A stretch of 17,907 nt of DNA, from assembly GCA_030636765.1 (NCBI GenBank), contig DAOVWI010000027.1, forward strand, positions 1 to 17,907, given 5' to 3'. This DNA is from Gemmatimonadales bacterium (GTDB lineage Bacteria; Gemmatimonadota; Gemmatimonadetes; Palauibacterales; Palauibacteraceae). Under the pieces are notes generated by a model, which was not told where the DNA came from, did not search any database, and worked only from the letters and a program-made list of their open reading frames with translations. The translations under genes and the position numbers were made by a program. Of this stretch, positions 7,191 through 14,396 are shown in pieces (the first letter of the stretch is position 1; every line of letters begins with the position of its first letter).

Positions 7191-8174
7191 GTGAGCCGAA
7201 GCCGGGTATCCTCCGCCGGGAGGATCTCGGCCGGGCTGGCGCTGCTGGCCGCGGGCTACACGGCCTGGGTGAGGCGGCGCAACGCGAGGCTGCGGCGGCC
7301 GCCGGCTCGGGCTCCCGACGGGGTTCCTTACCCGTCCCGCCGGATGATCTACTCGGACGGAGCGGAGGTCAACTATCTCGACCTCGGCGCCGGCGTTCCC
7401 GTTGTCATGATCCCCGGCGCCGACGGAATGAAGGAGACGTTCCGGTACCAGCTGCCGGCTTTCGCACGCCGCCATCGCGTGATCGTCGCGGATGTGCGGG
7501 ACCGCTTCTCGCCGGAAGACACGTTCGACCGGCTGGCCGACGACGCCGCGGAGCTGATGGATGAACGGGGGGTCGAGTCCGCCGTCGTGGTCGGCCAGAG
7601 CCTCGGAGGGGCGATCGCCATCCGGTTGGCGACCCGCTACCCCGAGCGCGTCACCGGCCTCGTCGTGGTCAACTCGCTGACCCACATGACGCTCGAGCAC
7701 CTGGGCCTGAACCGCACCGGCCTCATCCCGGTGGCGCGGCTGGCGACCCGCTACCTTCCAACGGATGTGGCTCGGCTTCTCGCCGACGTATGGAGCCGCG
7801 CCGAGGTGTGGATCTTCGACAACTCGCCGGGCCGGGCAAACATCGTCGAGTACGTCCTCTGGACGGGGCCTCGCACGGTGCCGTCCGCGGTGTCGAAGCG
7901 GCGGGTCGACCTCTTCCGGGATGTCGATCTCCGGTTTGAGCTGCCGCAGATCCGGGTTCCGATGTTGGTGGTGCGGGGACCCCGGGATTTCTACATGCCG
8001 CCGGGGTGGTGGGAGGAGATGCTGGCAGGGGTCCCCGGGGCGCGCTGCGTGGAGATCCCGGAGACGGGACATTGCTCCCACGTGTCGATGCCGGGGGCGT
8101 TCAACCACGCGGTCCTGGCCTGGTTTGCCGGGATGCGTGAGGACGCGAACCGGTGGCGCGGAGGCGAGACTTGA
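7191..8174 (+). CDS. Alpha/beta-fold hydrolase with N-terminal membrane anchor
   Basis: A 327-residue serine hydrolase of unknown substrate. A hydrophobic helix at about residues 10-27 (ISAGLALLAAGYTAWV), followed by RRRNARLRR, predicts an N-terminal anchor with the positive-inside flank after it. The hydrolase fold then shows an oxyanion-region strand (PVVMIPGADG), the nucleophile elbow GQSLGG with Ser137, a probable acid Asp266 in VRGPRDFYMP, and His294 in ETGHCSHVSMP, so the triad is complete. The cap region contains HMTLEHLGLNRTG. The GTG at 7191, 12 bases after the preceding stop, has GGGA three bases upstream; TTG at 7182 is an alternative start. Its TGA overlaps the TTG of the transporter gene (TTGA at 8171-8174), which implies coupled translation. 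Esterase, lipase or epoxide-hydrolase-like activity cannot be told apart. Confidence 0.85.
   Translation: MSRSRVSSAGRISAGLALLAAGYTAWVRRRNARLRRPPARAPDGVPYPSRRMIYSDGAEVNYLDLGAGVPVVMIPGADGMKETFRYQLPAFARRHRVIVADVRDRFSPEDTFDRLADDAAELMDERGVESAVVVGQSLGGAIAIRLATRYPERVTGLVVVNSLTHMTLEHLGLNRTGLIPVARLATRYLPTDVARLLADVWSRAEVWIFDNSPGRANIVEYVLWTGPRTVPSAVSKRRVDLFRDVDLRFELPQIRVPMLVVRGPRDFYMPPGWWEEMLAGVPGARCVEIPETGHCSHVSMPGAFNHAVLAWFAGMREDANRWRGGET
8160..8164 (+). promoter_or_regulatory. Ribosome binding site that fixes the NSS transporter start at TTG 8171
   Basis: GGAGG followed by six bases and TTG at 8171. The alternative GTG at 8153 has no comparable site and would add six residues inside the hydrolase gene. 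The TTG also forms a TTGA overlap with the hydrolase stop. Confidence 0.7.
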
Positions 8175-9667
8175 CGCAGGGAAGGCCCGTTTTCTCCTCC
8201 CGTTGGGGGACCATGCTGGTCATGCTGGGCATGGCCGTCGGGACGGGGAACATCTGGCGCTTCCCGCGCGTGGCCGCCTCCAACGGGGGCGGTTCCTTTC
8301 TGGTGGCATGGGTCGTCTTTCTTCTCCTCTGGTCCGTCCCGCTGATCATCGTCGAGTTCGCGATGGGGAAGAGCACGCGGCTCGGGCCGATCGGGTCGTT
8401 CGTCAGGGTGGCGGGTCCGCGCTTCGCCTGGATGGGGGCGTGGGTCGCGTTCACCGCGACGGCCATCATGTTCTATTACTCGGTCGTGATGGGGTGGACG
8501 GTCCGCTACCTCTGGGGCTCCTTCACGGGGTCGATCCCGATGGAATCGCCCGCGAAGGCGGAGGCCTTCTGGTCGGGGTATGTAGGCTCCGGAACGGCGG
8601 TGGCGACCCACGCGGTCGCCATGACGCTGGGAGTGCTCGTCGTGGCGAGAGGCGTACGCGGAATCGAGCGTGCGGCGCGCGTGCTGATACCGAGCCTCCT
8701 GGTGCTCATCGTCATCCTCGCTCTGCGCGCCGTCACCCTGCCGGGTGCGTCGGCGGGCCTCGAGTTCCTCTTCCTGCCGAAGTGGGGGGATCTGCTCACC
8801 GCCCGCGTGTGGCTGGAGGCGCTTACGCAGAACGCGTGGGACACGGGGGCCGGCTGGGGGCTCATCCTGGCGTACGCGGTCTATCTGAGGGAGCGCGAGG
8901 ACACCACGCTGAACGCGTTTCTCCTCGGCTTCGGCAACAACTCGGTCTCGCTCCTCGCTGGCGTCATGGTGCTGTGTACGGTGTTCGCGATCATGCCGGA
9001 GGCCGCCGACCGGATCGTGGGAGCGGGAAACGAGGGACTGACGTTTGTCTGGGTGCCGCAGCTGTTCGGCCGGATGCCGGGGGGCCGCGTCTTCATGGTC
9101 CTCTTCTTCCTCGCGCTCGTGTTCGCGGCCTGGAGTAGCCTTATCGCGATGATCGAGCTGGCCTCGAGGGTGCTCCGGGACGCCGGAGTGGAGCGCACCC
9201 GCGCCATTCTGGCGGTGGGGGCGCTGGGCTTTCTTCTCGGCCTTCCCTCGGCGCTGTGGATCGACGTGTTCCGGAACCAGGACTGGGTGTGGGGCGTCGG
9301 ACTCATGATGTCGGGCTTCTTCTTCGCGTTCGCCGTGATCCGTCATGGGGTGGACCAATTCAGGGAGCGCGTGGTTAATACGGAGGGCTGCGACCTGAGA
9401 ATCGGCCGCTGGTGGAACGCCGCGATACGTCTCGTGGCGCTGCAGGCGGTCGTGCTCATGGGGTGGTGGCTCTGGCAGGCGGTGAACCCCTCCGATCTCG
9501 CGGCGACGTTCACGCCTTTCTCGACCTTCAACGTGGGCAGCGTGCTCGTGCAGTGGAGCGTGGCCATCGCTGCGTTCCTTGCCCTCAACCGGTGGCTGGT
9601 CCGTATCTCCGGAGCCGATCGGCTGGCACGCGTGGATGAACAAGGGACACCACCAAAGGGGAGCTAA
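8171..9667 (+). CDS. Neurotransmitter:sodium symporter (NSS/SNF, LeuT fold) family transporter
   Basis: A 498-residue inner-membrane sodium symporter with about 12 predicted helices. TM1 carries the family signature G24-T-G-N27-I-W-R-F-P, and the TM1/TM2 loop has ASNGGGSF. TM3 has MFYYSVVMGW, TM6 NAWDTGAGWGLILAYAVY (221-238), TM7 TTLNAFLLGFGNN, and TM8 AAWSSLIAMIE. Aligned by eye to LeuT, Asn27, the TM7 Asn (248) and the TM8 Ser-Ser pair (322-323, Na2 site) are kept. The LeuT Thr254 position is Asp224, and the pocket residues Phe253 and Phe259 correspond to Trp223 and Trp229. The substrate is probably an amino acid or related amine, not defined. It overlaps the hydrolase by four bases and is followed after one base by a tiny lipoprotein gene. 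A MetS-like small subunit lies on the other strand at 1411-1557. Confidence 0.92.
   Translation: MTQGRPVFSSRWGTMLVMLGMAVGTGNIWRFPRVAASNGGGSFLVAWVVFLLLWSVPLIIVEFAMGKSTRLGPIGSFVRVAGPRFAWMGAWVAFTATAIMFYYSVVMGWTVRYLWGSFTGSIPMESPAKAEAFWSGYVGSGTAVATHAVAMTLGVLVVARGVRGIERAARVLIPSLLVLIVILALRAVTLPGASAGLEFLFLPKWGDLLTARVWLEALTQNAWDTGAGWGLILAYAVYLREREDTTLNAFLLGFGNNSVSLLAGVMVLCTVFAIMPEAADRIVGAGNEGLTFVWVPQLFGRMPGGRVFMVLFFLALVFAAWSSLIAMIELASRVLRDAGVERTRAILAVGALGFLLGLPSALWIDVFRNQDWVWGVGLMMSGFFFAFAVIRHGVDQFRERVVNTEGCDLRIGRWWNAAIRLVALQAVVLMGWWLWQAVNPSDLAATFTPFSTFNVGSVLVQWSVAIAAFLALNRWLVRISGADRLARVDEQGTPPKGS
9658..9663 (+). promoter_or_regulatory. Strong ribosome binding site for the 40-residue lipoprotein
   Basis: GGGGAG within AAAGGGGAG, five bases before GTG 9669 and lying in the last codons of the transporter gene. 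It is among the best Shine-Dalgarno matches in the window and is the main reason to call the small ORF real. Confidence 0.7.
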
Positions 9668-9668
9668 C

Positions 9669-9791
9669 GTGAGAATCTTCCGCCTGAATCGAGTGGGGCT
9701 GTTGAGCCTGGGGCTGGTGGCGCCCTGGCTCGGGGGGTGCGCCAGCAGCGGCGCCGGCCTCTGGGTTCTCGAGTTGAAGGAGCCGGAGTAG
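9669..9791 (+). CDS. Tiny predicted lipoprotein (40 aa)
   Basis: A 40-residue ORF starting with GTG one base after the transporter stop. The sequence is a complete lipoprotein signal: MRIFRLNR, a hydrophobic core (VGLLSLGLVAPWL), then lipobox L-G-G-C with Cys24. Only 17 residues follow, counting Cys24 as the first (CASSGAGLWVLELKEPE). No family is recognised. Support comes from the strong Shine-Dalgarno (GGGGAG, spacing five), the textbook lipobox and the tight placement between the transporter and the flavin reductase (11 bases). Position suggests an accessory role to the transporter or envelope tethering, but that is only inference. It is too short for composition tests, so a chance ORF remains possible. 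Confidence 0.6.
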   Translation: MRIFRLNRVGLLSLGLVAPWLGGCASSGAGLWVLELKEPE

Positions 9792-9802
9792 ACGCTCGGC
9801 CG

Positions 9803-10339
9803 ATGACCGTGTCAGCCGATCGCTTCCGGGATGTGCTCGGGCGTCTGGCGGGCGGCGTCTGCGTGGTCACGGCTCGTGATCCCGACGGGGGGCCCCGCGG
9901 CCTCACAGCTACGGCGGTGTGCTCCGTCTCGCTGGAGCCGCCGCTCGTCCTGGCGTGCCTGGCCGGCGATAGCCGCACCCATCGCGCGATCGACGTCTCC
10001 GGGCACTACGCCGTCAACTTCCTGGGTGCCGGGGACCGGGAGCTGGCGAAGCGGTTCGCTGGCGACGAGGAGGACAAGTTCTCGGGGCTCGAGCCGACGG
10101 CCGGAAGAACGGGAGCACCGCTGCTTGCCGCCGCCCTCGGCTACTGCGACTGCGTCGTGATCGACCGGGTGGTCGCCGGAGACCACACCGTCTTCATCGG
10201 CCGGGTGGAGGCTGCCGGGACGGTGGCTGCGACTCGCGCTTCCGGCTCGGCTTCCCCCCTTCTCCGGTACCGCGGCTCCTACGCCACGGTCAGCCAGGCC
10301 GTCGAGATGGAGGAAAAGGCTCCCGGCGATGGCGCCTGA
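9803..10339 (+). CDS. Flavin reductase-like FMN-binding protein (HpaC/NtaB-type domain)
   Basis: A 178-residue single-domain protein of the flavin reductase-like family, which use NAD(P)H to reduce FMN or FAD, often for a partner monooxygenase. Visible signatures are the N-terminal FRDVLGRLAGGVCVVTARD, the flavin-phosphate-binding strand pair GLTATAVCSVSLEPPLVLAC (33-52), HYAVNFL (68-74), DKFSG (91-95), a GDHTVFIGRV strand (126-135) near the dimer interface, and PLLRYRGSY at the C-terminus. Length is normal for the short NtaB/HpaC type. The ATG at 9803 was chosen because the upstream extension to 9737 reads through the small lipoprotein gene in another frame and looks non-coding. No monooxygenase is in view. 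It overlaps the next gene by 11 bases. Confidence 0.9.
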   Translation: MTVSADRFRDVLGRLAGGVCVVTARDPDGGPRGLTATAVCSVSLEPPLVLACLAGDSRTHRAIDVSGHYAVNFLGAGDRELAKRFAGDEEDKFSGLEPTAGRTGAPLLAAALGYCDCVVIDRVVAGDHTVFIGRVEAAGTVAATRASGSASPLLRYRGSYATVSQAVEMEEKAPGDGA

Positions 10340-11063
10340 TGCGGCGAGGCGCCCAGGCGGGCTCGAGCCAAAGGCGTTCGAGATCCTCGCCTCCGAAATG
10401 TGGGACAGGATTCCGGCGGAGCTGAAGGAGGGGGTCGACGCGCTGGTTGTCGAGGCAGGAGAGCGGGGTCACCCGTCGCTCGGAGGTATCCATACGCTCG
10501 GCGAGTGTGTGACGGAGTCCTGGCCCTCGGGGTACGGCGACTCGGGAGACGTCCGCTCGCAGCTCGTCCTGTATCACGGATCCTTCCGGGCACTCGCCGA
10601 GGAGGACGCGAGCTTCCAGTGGGAGGAGGAGACGTGGGAGACGATCCTGCACGAGTTGCTGCACCATCGGGAGGTGGCGGCCGGTGAGTCGGGCCTGGAT
10701 GATCTGGACTGGGCGATCGACCAGAACTTCCGCCGGCACGCGGGCAGGTCGTTCGACCCGGCCTTCTACCGCGCCGTGCCGGCTGACCCCGATGGGGGCG
10801 TCCGACTGGACTCCGACGTGTTCGTGGAAGGCCTGTCGGAGCCCGGCAGCGCTCGTTTCACGTGGAGGGGCCGCGACTGGACCGTTCGCGTGCCCGACTC
10901 CGACAAGACGCTCTTCATCCAGGTGCGCAACCTGGCGGGAGGGCGGCTCTGTGTCGTCGCAGATCCCCGCATCAGTGTCTTCCGACGGTTGCTGGGGCGT
11001 CGCGCGGTCGGGATCGAGCGCCTGCTGCGGCATGCGCTGCCGGCGCTGCAGGCCGGAGGTTGA
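10329..11063 (+). CDS. HExxH metallopeptidase (Zincin_1/MMP-like) with C-terminal extension
   Basis: A 244-residue protein whose first half resembles the minimal zincin family: FEILASEMWDRIPAELKEGVDALVVE, then QLVLYHGSFRAL, then the zinc motif H108-E-L-L-H112 in TILHELLHHREV. Asp/Glu-rich residues after it (AAGESGLDDLD) could supply the third ligand. Typical family members are about 110-140 residues; this one carries about 115 extra residues (from about 130) without a recognised domain, including a strand-rich FTWRGRDWTVRVPDSDKTLF block. No signal peptide, so cytosolic. The ATG at 10329 lies 11 bases inside the flavin reductase gene, with a weak AAGG nine bases upstream. It is followed after two bases by a site-2 protease gene, so two metalloproteases are neighbours. 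The substrate is unknown. Confidence 0.72.
   Translation: MAPDAARRPGGLEPKAFEILASEMWDRIPAELKEGVDALVVEAGERGHPSLGGIHTLGECVTESWPSGYGDSGDVRSQLVLYHGSFRALAEEDASFQWEEETWETILHELLHHREVAAGESGLDDLDWAIDQNFRRHAGRSFDPAFYRAVPADPDGGVRLDSDVFVEGLSEPGSARFTWRGRDWTVRVPDSDKTLFIQVRNLAGGRLCVVADPRISVFRRLLGRRAVGIERLLRHALPALQAGG
11055..11059 (+). promoter_or_regulatory. Ribosome binding site that fixes the site-2 protease start at GTG 11066
   Basis: GGAGG six bases before GTG 11066. The frame is open further upstream to 10862, but that part overlaps the metallopeptidase gene and is Arg-rich, so the Shine-Dalgarno settles the start. Confidence 0.7.
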
Positions 11064-11065
11064 GA

Positions 11066-12274
11066 GTGCCGCTTCTCGGTGGGTTCGGCATCGGCCGATG
11101 GTTCGGCTTCCCGATCAGAATCGATTTTTCCTGGTTCGTCCTGATCGCCCTGATCGTCTGGGTGTTCAGCACCGTGGAGTTTCCCCGGCAGCTTCCCGGA
11201 TACGGAGACACGGCGTACCTGGCGATGGGGGTGGCCGCCGCGCTCTTCTTCTTCCTCTCGCTGCTGCTCCACGAGCTGGCGCATTCCGTGGTCGCACGCT
11301 CCAGAGGCATTCCGGTCCAGGGGATCACTCTATTCATCTTCGGCGGGGTGGCCCAGACGACGAAGGAGGCCGAGCGGCCGGTCGATGAGTTCCTGATCAC
11401 TGTGGTGGGCCCCATGGCGAGCTTCGCGCTCGCCGGCCTCTTCTGGTCCATTGGCGCCCTCAGCTCGGAGCTCGGCGTCGGCGCTCCGGCGGCCGAGGTC
11501 TCCCGCTACCTGGGCTGGCTCAACTTCGTCCTGGCCGTCTTCAATCTGGTTCCGGGGTTTCCGCTCGATGGGGGCCGCCTCTTTCGCGCCGCGATCTGGC
11601 AGCTTACGGGTGATCTGAAGCGCGCCACGCGCTGGGCGACTGCCGGCGGCCGCGCCTTCGGGTACACCCTCATGGCCGGCGGGCTGTTCCTCCTTCTGAA
11701 TGGTGCGCTGATCAACGGGGTGTGGTTGGCCTTCATCGGCTGGTTCCTGGCGAACGCCGCCGCGTCCAGCTACCGGCAGTTCCTCCTCATGCGAGCCATT
11801 TCCGGCGTTCCGGTTTCGCTCGTCCTCCGCCGCGCGCCTGCCGTGCCCGCCGAGATGAGCGCGGTGGAGCTGGCCGGGCTGTTCGTCGGCGGAGCGTCGT
11901 CGTCATTGCCGGTCGTGCAGGAGGGCCGCATGACCGGGATCGTCGATCTGGACAAGCTGGCGAAGCTCCCGCTTGACCGGCGGACGAGCACGACCGTCGG
12001 CGAGCTGATGAGCGACCTCGCCGGGACGCCGACCGTGCCGCCCCACGAGACCCTCGACCGGGTCGTGACGCAGCTGCAGAAGACGGATGAAGAGCACGTG
12101 CTCGTCGTCGATGGAGATCGCTTCCTCGGCGTCGTTACCCTGGACGACATCGGAGACTGGGTCCAGCGGGCTCGCAAGCTCGGCCTGGACCGATCGGACG
12201 TCGGGCTGCGAGAGCTGCTCGCCGGGGGTGGCCCGGTCGCGGACGGGCCGAACGAGGACGGACCCCATGGTTGA
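11066..12274 (+). CDS. Site-2 protease (M50) with C-terminal CBS domain pair
   Basis: A 402-residue intramembrane zinc protease. Hydrophobic helices run through about residues 20-235. The zinc motif is H69-E-L-A-H73 inside a helix (LLLHELAHSVVARSRGI), and the third ligand is Asp168 in N160-LVPGFPLDGGR, the classic NPxPxLDGG-type motif. A GGVAQTTKEAERPVDEF segment lies between them, as in the S2P group that carries CBS domains. Residues about 255-305 and 312-372 form two CBS repeats (LPVVQEGRMTGIVDLD and HVLVVDGDRFLGVVTLDDI), which usually bind adenine nucleotides and could gate activity. An acidic/Gly tail ends the protein. There is no PDZ domain, so it is not the RseP type. Its partner substrate, often an anti-sigma factor, is not visible here. 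Confidence 0.92.
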   Translation: MPLLGGFGIGRWFGFPIRIDFSWFVLIALIVWVFSTVEFPRQLPGYGDTAYLAMGVAAALFFFLSLLLHELAHSVVARSRGIPVQGITLFIFGGVAQTTKEAERPVDEFLITVVGPMASFALAGLFWSIGALSSELGVGAPAAEVSRYLGWLNFVLAVFNLVPGFPLDGGRLFRAAIWQLTGDLKRATRWATAGGRAFGYTLMAGGLFLLLNGALINGVWLAFIGWFLANAAASSYRQFLLMRAISGVPVSLVLRRAPAVPAEMSAVELAGLFVGGASSSLPVVQEGRMTGIVDLDKLAKLPLDRRTSTTVGELMSDLAGTPTVPPHETLDRVVTQLQKTDEEHVLVVDGDRFLGVVTLDDIGDWVQRARKLGLDRSDVGLRELLAGGGPVADGPNEDGPHG

Positions 12275-12275
12275 G

Positions 12276-12280
12276 AGGAG
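12276..12280 (+). promoter_or_regulatory. Ribosome binding site favouring GTG 12288 as the nth start
   Basis: AGGAG seven bases before GTG 12288. The alternative ATG at 12267 would overlap the protease stop by eight bases and has only a poorer GAGG/GGA upstream. Confidence 0.55.
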
Positions 12281-12287
12281 CTCTCCA

Positions 12288-12923
12288 GTGGCTCGGGTCC
12301 GTCTCGAGCGGTTGAGCGCGAGGCTCGAGGAGCGCTTTTCGGATCTCACGCTGAGCCTCGATTACTCGAACGCTCTCGAGCTTCTCGTAGCGACGATCCT
12401 CTCGGCGCAGTGCACCGACGCTCGCGTGAACGGTGTGACGCCCGCTCTCTTCGCCCGCTTTTCGACCGCCGAGGAGTATGCGGGCGCGGATCGAGAGGAA
12501 CTGGAGGAGTTCGTTCGGCCCACCGGCTTCTACCGAAACAAGGCGAAGCACATCCAGGAGATGGGCGCCCGGCTCGTCTCCGACCACGGTGGAGAGGTCC
12601 CGGACGAGATGGAGGAGTTGATCCAGCTTCCCGGCGTTGCCCGAAAGACCGCCAACGTCGTGCTGAGCAACTGGTTCGGGAAGCATGAGGGTGTGGTCGT
12701 CGACACTCACGTGAAGAGGGTGGCGCGACGGCTCGGACTGACCGAAGAGACGAACCCCGAGAAGATCGAACGTGACCTCATGGCCCTTCTTCCGAGGGAG
12801 AGTTGGAGGTCTTTCGCGTGGCGCCTAATCCTCCACGGACGCTCCACCTGTCATGCCCGCAAGCCGAATTGCGTGGAGTGCGTGGTTGCGGACCTCTGTC
12901 CGAGCGCCCATTCCTTCGACTGA
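12288..12923 (+). CDS. nth: Endonuclease III (base-excision repair glycosylase/AP lyase)
   Basis: Removes oxidised pyrimidines and nicks abasic sites. From GTG 12288 it is 211 residues, the usual Nth length. It shows LLVATILSAQCTD (32-44), a helix-hairpin-helix LPGVARKTANVVL with catalytic Lys120, and the catalytic Asp139 in VVVDTHVKRVARRLG. The C-terminal 4Fe-4S loop has the exact C-x6-C-x2-C-x5-C spacing at Cys188, 195, 198 and 204. All key residues are intact, so it should be active. An ATG at 12267 would add seven residues. It sits 13 bases after the site-2 protease and 21 bases before the kinase gene; the neighbours give no repair context. Confidence 0.95.
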   Translation: MARVRLERLSARLEERFSDLTLSLDYSNALELLVATILSAQCTDARVNGVTPALFARFSTAEEYAGADREELEEFVRPTGFYRNKAKHIQEMGARLVSDHGGEVPDEMEELIQLPGVARKTANVVLSNWFGKHEGVVVDTHVKRVARRLGLTEETNPEKIERDLMALLPRESWRSFAWRLILHGRSTCHARKPNCVECVVADLCPSAHSFD

Positions 12924-12944
12924 CCTTCGCCGGAGCGTAGCGGG

Positions 12945-14396
12945 GTGAATGCCAGAGACCGGGTGGTGCGGCTGTACACGCGTCACTTTGGTACGGAACC
13001 GTCCGGCGTCTCGGAGGTGGCCGGTGACGGCTCCACCCGCCGCTATTTCCGCCTTCCACACCCGGAAGGGGGCACGCTCATCGGAGGGTTTGGCCCCGAC
13101 CGCCGTGAGAACCGGGCGTTCTTCTCCTTCTCGGCCGCGCTGCGTGGGGCCGGCCTGCCGGTTCCCGAGATCCTGGCCGACAACCGGCAACAGGGAGCGT
13201 GGCTGGAGGAGGACCTCGGCGACCGGACGCTCTTCGACGTCCTTTCCGAGGGACGGCGTGAGGAGCCCGAGTGCTTCCCTGGGGATGTCCTCGCCCTGTA
13301 CCGGCGCGTCGCCTCGCTTCTTCCGCGTTTCCAGGTCGAGGGCGGGCGAGCGGTCGACTTTCGCGCGGCGTACCCGAGGCGCGCGTTCGATCGCCAGTCC
13401 ATGCTCTGGGATCTCAACTACTTCAAGTACCACTTCCTGAAGCTCGCCCACGTGCCGTTCGATGAAGCCCGGCTGGAGCGGGACTTCGGGAAGCTCGTCC
13501 GCTTCCTGCTGGAGGCGGAGCGGGAGTACTTCATGTACCGCGACTTCCAGTCCCGGAACATCATGATCCGGGATGGAGAGCCGTGGTTCATCGATTACCA
13601 GGGCGGGCGGCGCGGAGCGCTGCAGTACGATCTCGCGTCCCTGCTCTACGACGCGAAGGCCGATCTTCCGCCGGTCGTGCGCTCCGAGATCCTCGAGGGG
13701 TACCTGGAGACGCTGGAGGAGACGATTCCTGTGGACCGGCCACGCTTTCTCCGCCACTACCGCGGATTCGTCCTCATCCGAATCATGCAGGCGATGGGTG
13801 CCTACGGGTATCGCGGTTTCTTCGAGCGGAAGCCGCGTTTCCTCCAGAGCGTGCCGTACGCGGCGGGCAACATCGCCGGCCTGTTGGAGGAGGGGCTGCC
13901 GATCGCGCTGCCCGAGCTGGAGTCGGTGTTCTCCCACATCGTGGATCGGTGGGCCCGGCCGGTCACCGGTGCCGAAGGCACCTCGGCCCTCACCGTTCAC
14001 GTGACGAGCTTCAGCTTCCGGCACGGGTATCCGCAGGACCTCACGGGCCACGGCGGCGGCTACGTGTTCGATTGCCGCGGCGTTACGAATCCGGGTCGAC
14101 GCTCCGAGTTTGCCGAGCTGACCGGGCTGGACGAACCGGTGGCTCACTTCCTCGCCGCTCAGCCCGAGGCCGAGGGGTTTCTGGAGCCTGTCCGGGGGCT
14201 CGTGGACGGGCACGTGGGTAGCTACCGGAAGCGCGGGTTCTCCAGCCTCAGTGTGGGCTTCGGGTGCACGGGCGGGCAGCACCGCTCGGTGTACTTCGCG
14301 GAAAGCCTGGCGCGTCACCTCAGGGAGGCGCATCCGGAGATCGAGGTCGTCGTTACCCATCGGGAGCGGGGCGCGTGGCCCGGGGGGATCCCGTAG
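12945..14396 (+). CDS. AmgK-like amino-sugar kinase fused to a RapZ C-terminal domain
   Basis: A 483-residue two-domain protein. Residues about 1-335 are an aminoglycoside-phosphotransferase/AmgK-like kinase: GDGSTRRYFRL (28-37) is the nucleotide-binding start, MYRDFQSRNIMI (197-208) the catalytic loop with Asp200 and Asn205, and FIDYQGGRRG with Asp217 the metal site; QYDLASLLYDA follows. AmgK phosphorylates MurNAc/GlcNAc at C1 in cell-wall recycling. Residues about 348-476 match the RapZ C-terminal domain: TSFSFRHGYP, YVFDCRGVTNP, LTGLDEPVAHFL and GCTGGQHRSVYFAE (440-453). In E. coli this domain senses glucosamine-6-phosphate. The RapZ N-terminal Walker-A ATPase part is absent, as is the basic RNA-binding tail. 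GTG 12945 has GGAG nine bases upstream. The gene overlaps the MurU-like gene by 22 bases, which supports a shared pathway. The exact sugar is inferred. Confidence 0.88.
   Translation: MNARDRVVRLYTRHFGTEPSGVSEVAGDGSTRRYFRLPHPEGGTLIGGFGPDRRENRAFFSFSAALRGAGLPVPEILADNRQQGAWLEEDLGDRTLFDVLSEGRREEPECFPGDVLALYRRVASLLPRFQVEGGRAVDFRAAYPRRAFDRQSMLWDLNYFKYHFLKLAHVPFDEARLERDFGKLVRFLLEAEREYFMYRDFQSRNIMIRDGEPWFIDYQGGRRGALQYDLASLLYDAKADLPPVVRSEILEGYLETLEETIPVDRPRFLRHYRGFVLIRIMQAMGAYGYRGFFERKPRFLQSVPYAAGNIAGLLEEGLPIALPELESVFSHIVDRWARPVTGAEGTSALTVHVTSFSFRHGYPQDLTGHGGGYVFDCRGVTNPGRRSEFAELTGLDEPVAHFLAAQPEAEGFLEPVRGLVDGHVGSYRKRGFSSLSVGFGCTGGQHRSVYFAESLARHLREAHPEIEVVVTHRERGAWPGGIP

Noticed and set aside
7176..7191. 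TTG 7182 as the alpha/beta hydrolase start
   Set aside because: GTG 7191 has GGGA just upstream and is a better start codon; the difference is only three residues, so the choice is tentative.
6708..8108. Antisense ORF of 466 codons over the pseudo-peptidase end and the hydrolase
   Set aside because: It spans two opposite-strand genes, has no motifs, and the hydrolase triad supports the other strand.
7991..9643. Antisense ORF of 550 codons over the NSS transporter
   Set aside because: The product is charged, His/Arg/Glu-rich low-complexity sequence, the mirror of hydrophobic transporter codons.
12825..14360. Antisense ORF of 511 codons over nth and the kinase-RapZ-C gene
   Set aside because: It crosses two well-supported genes and shows no recognisable domain.
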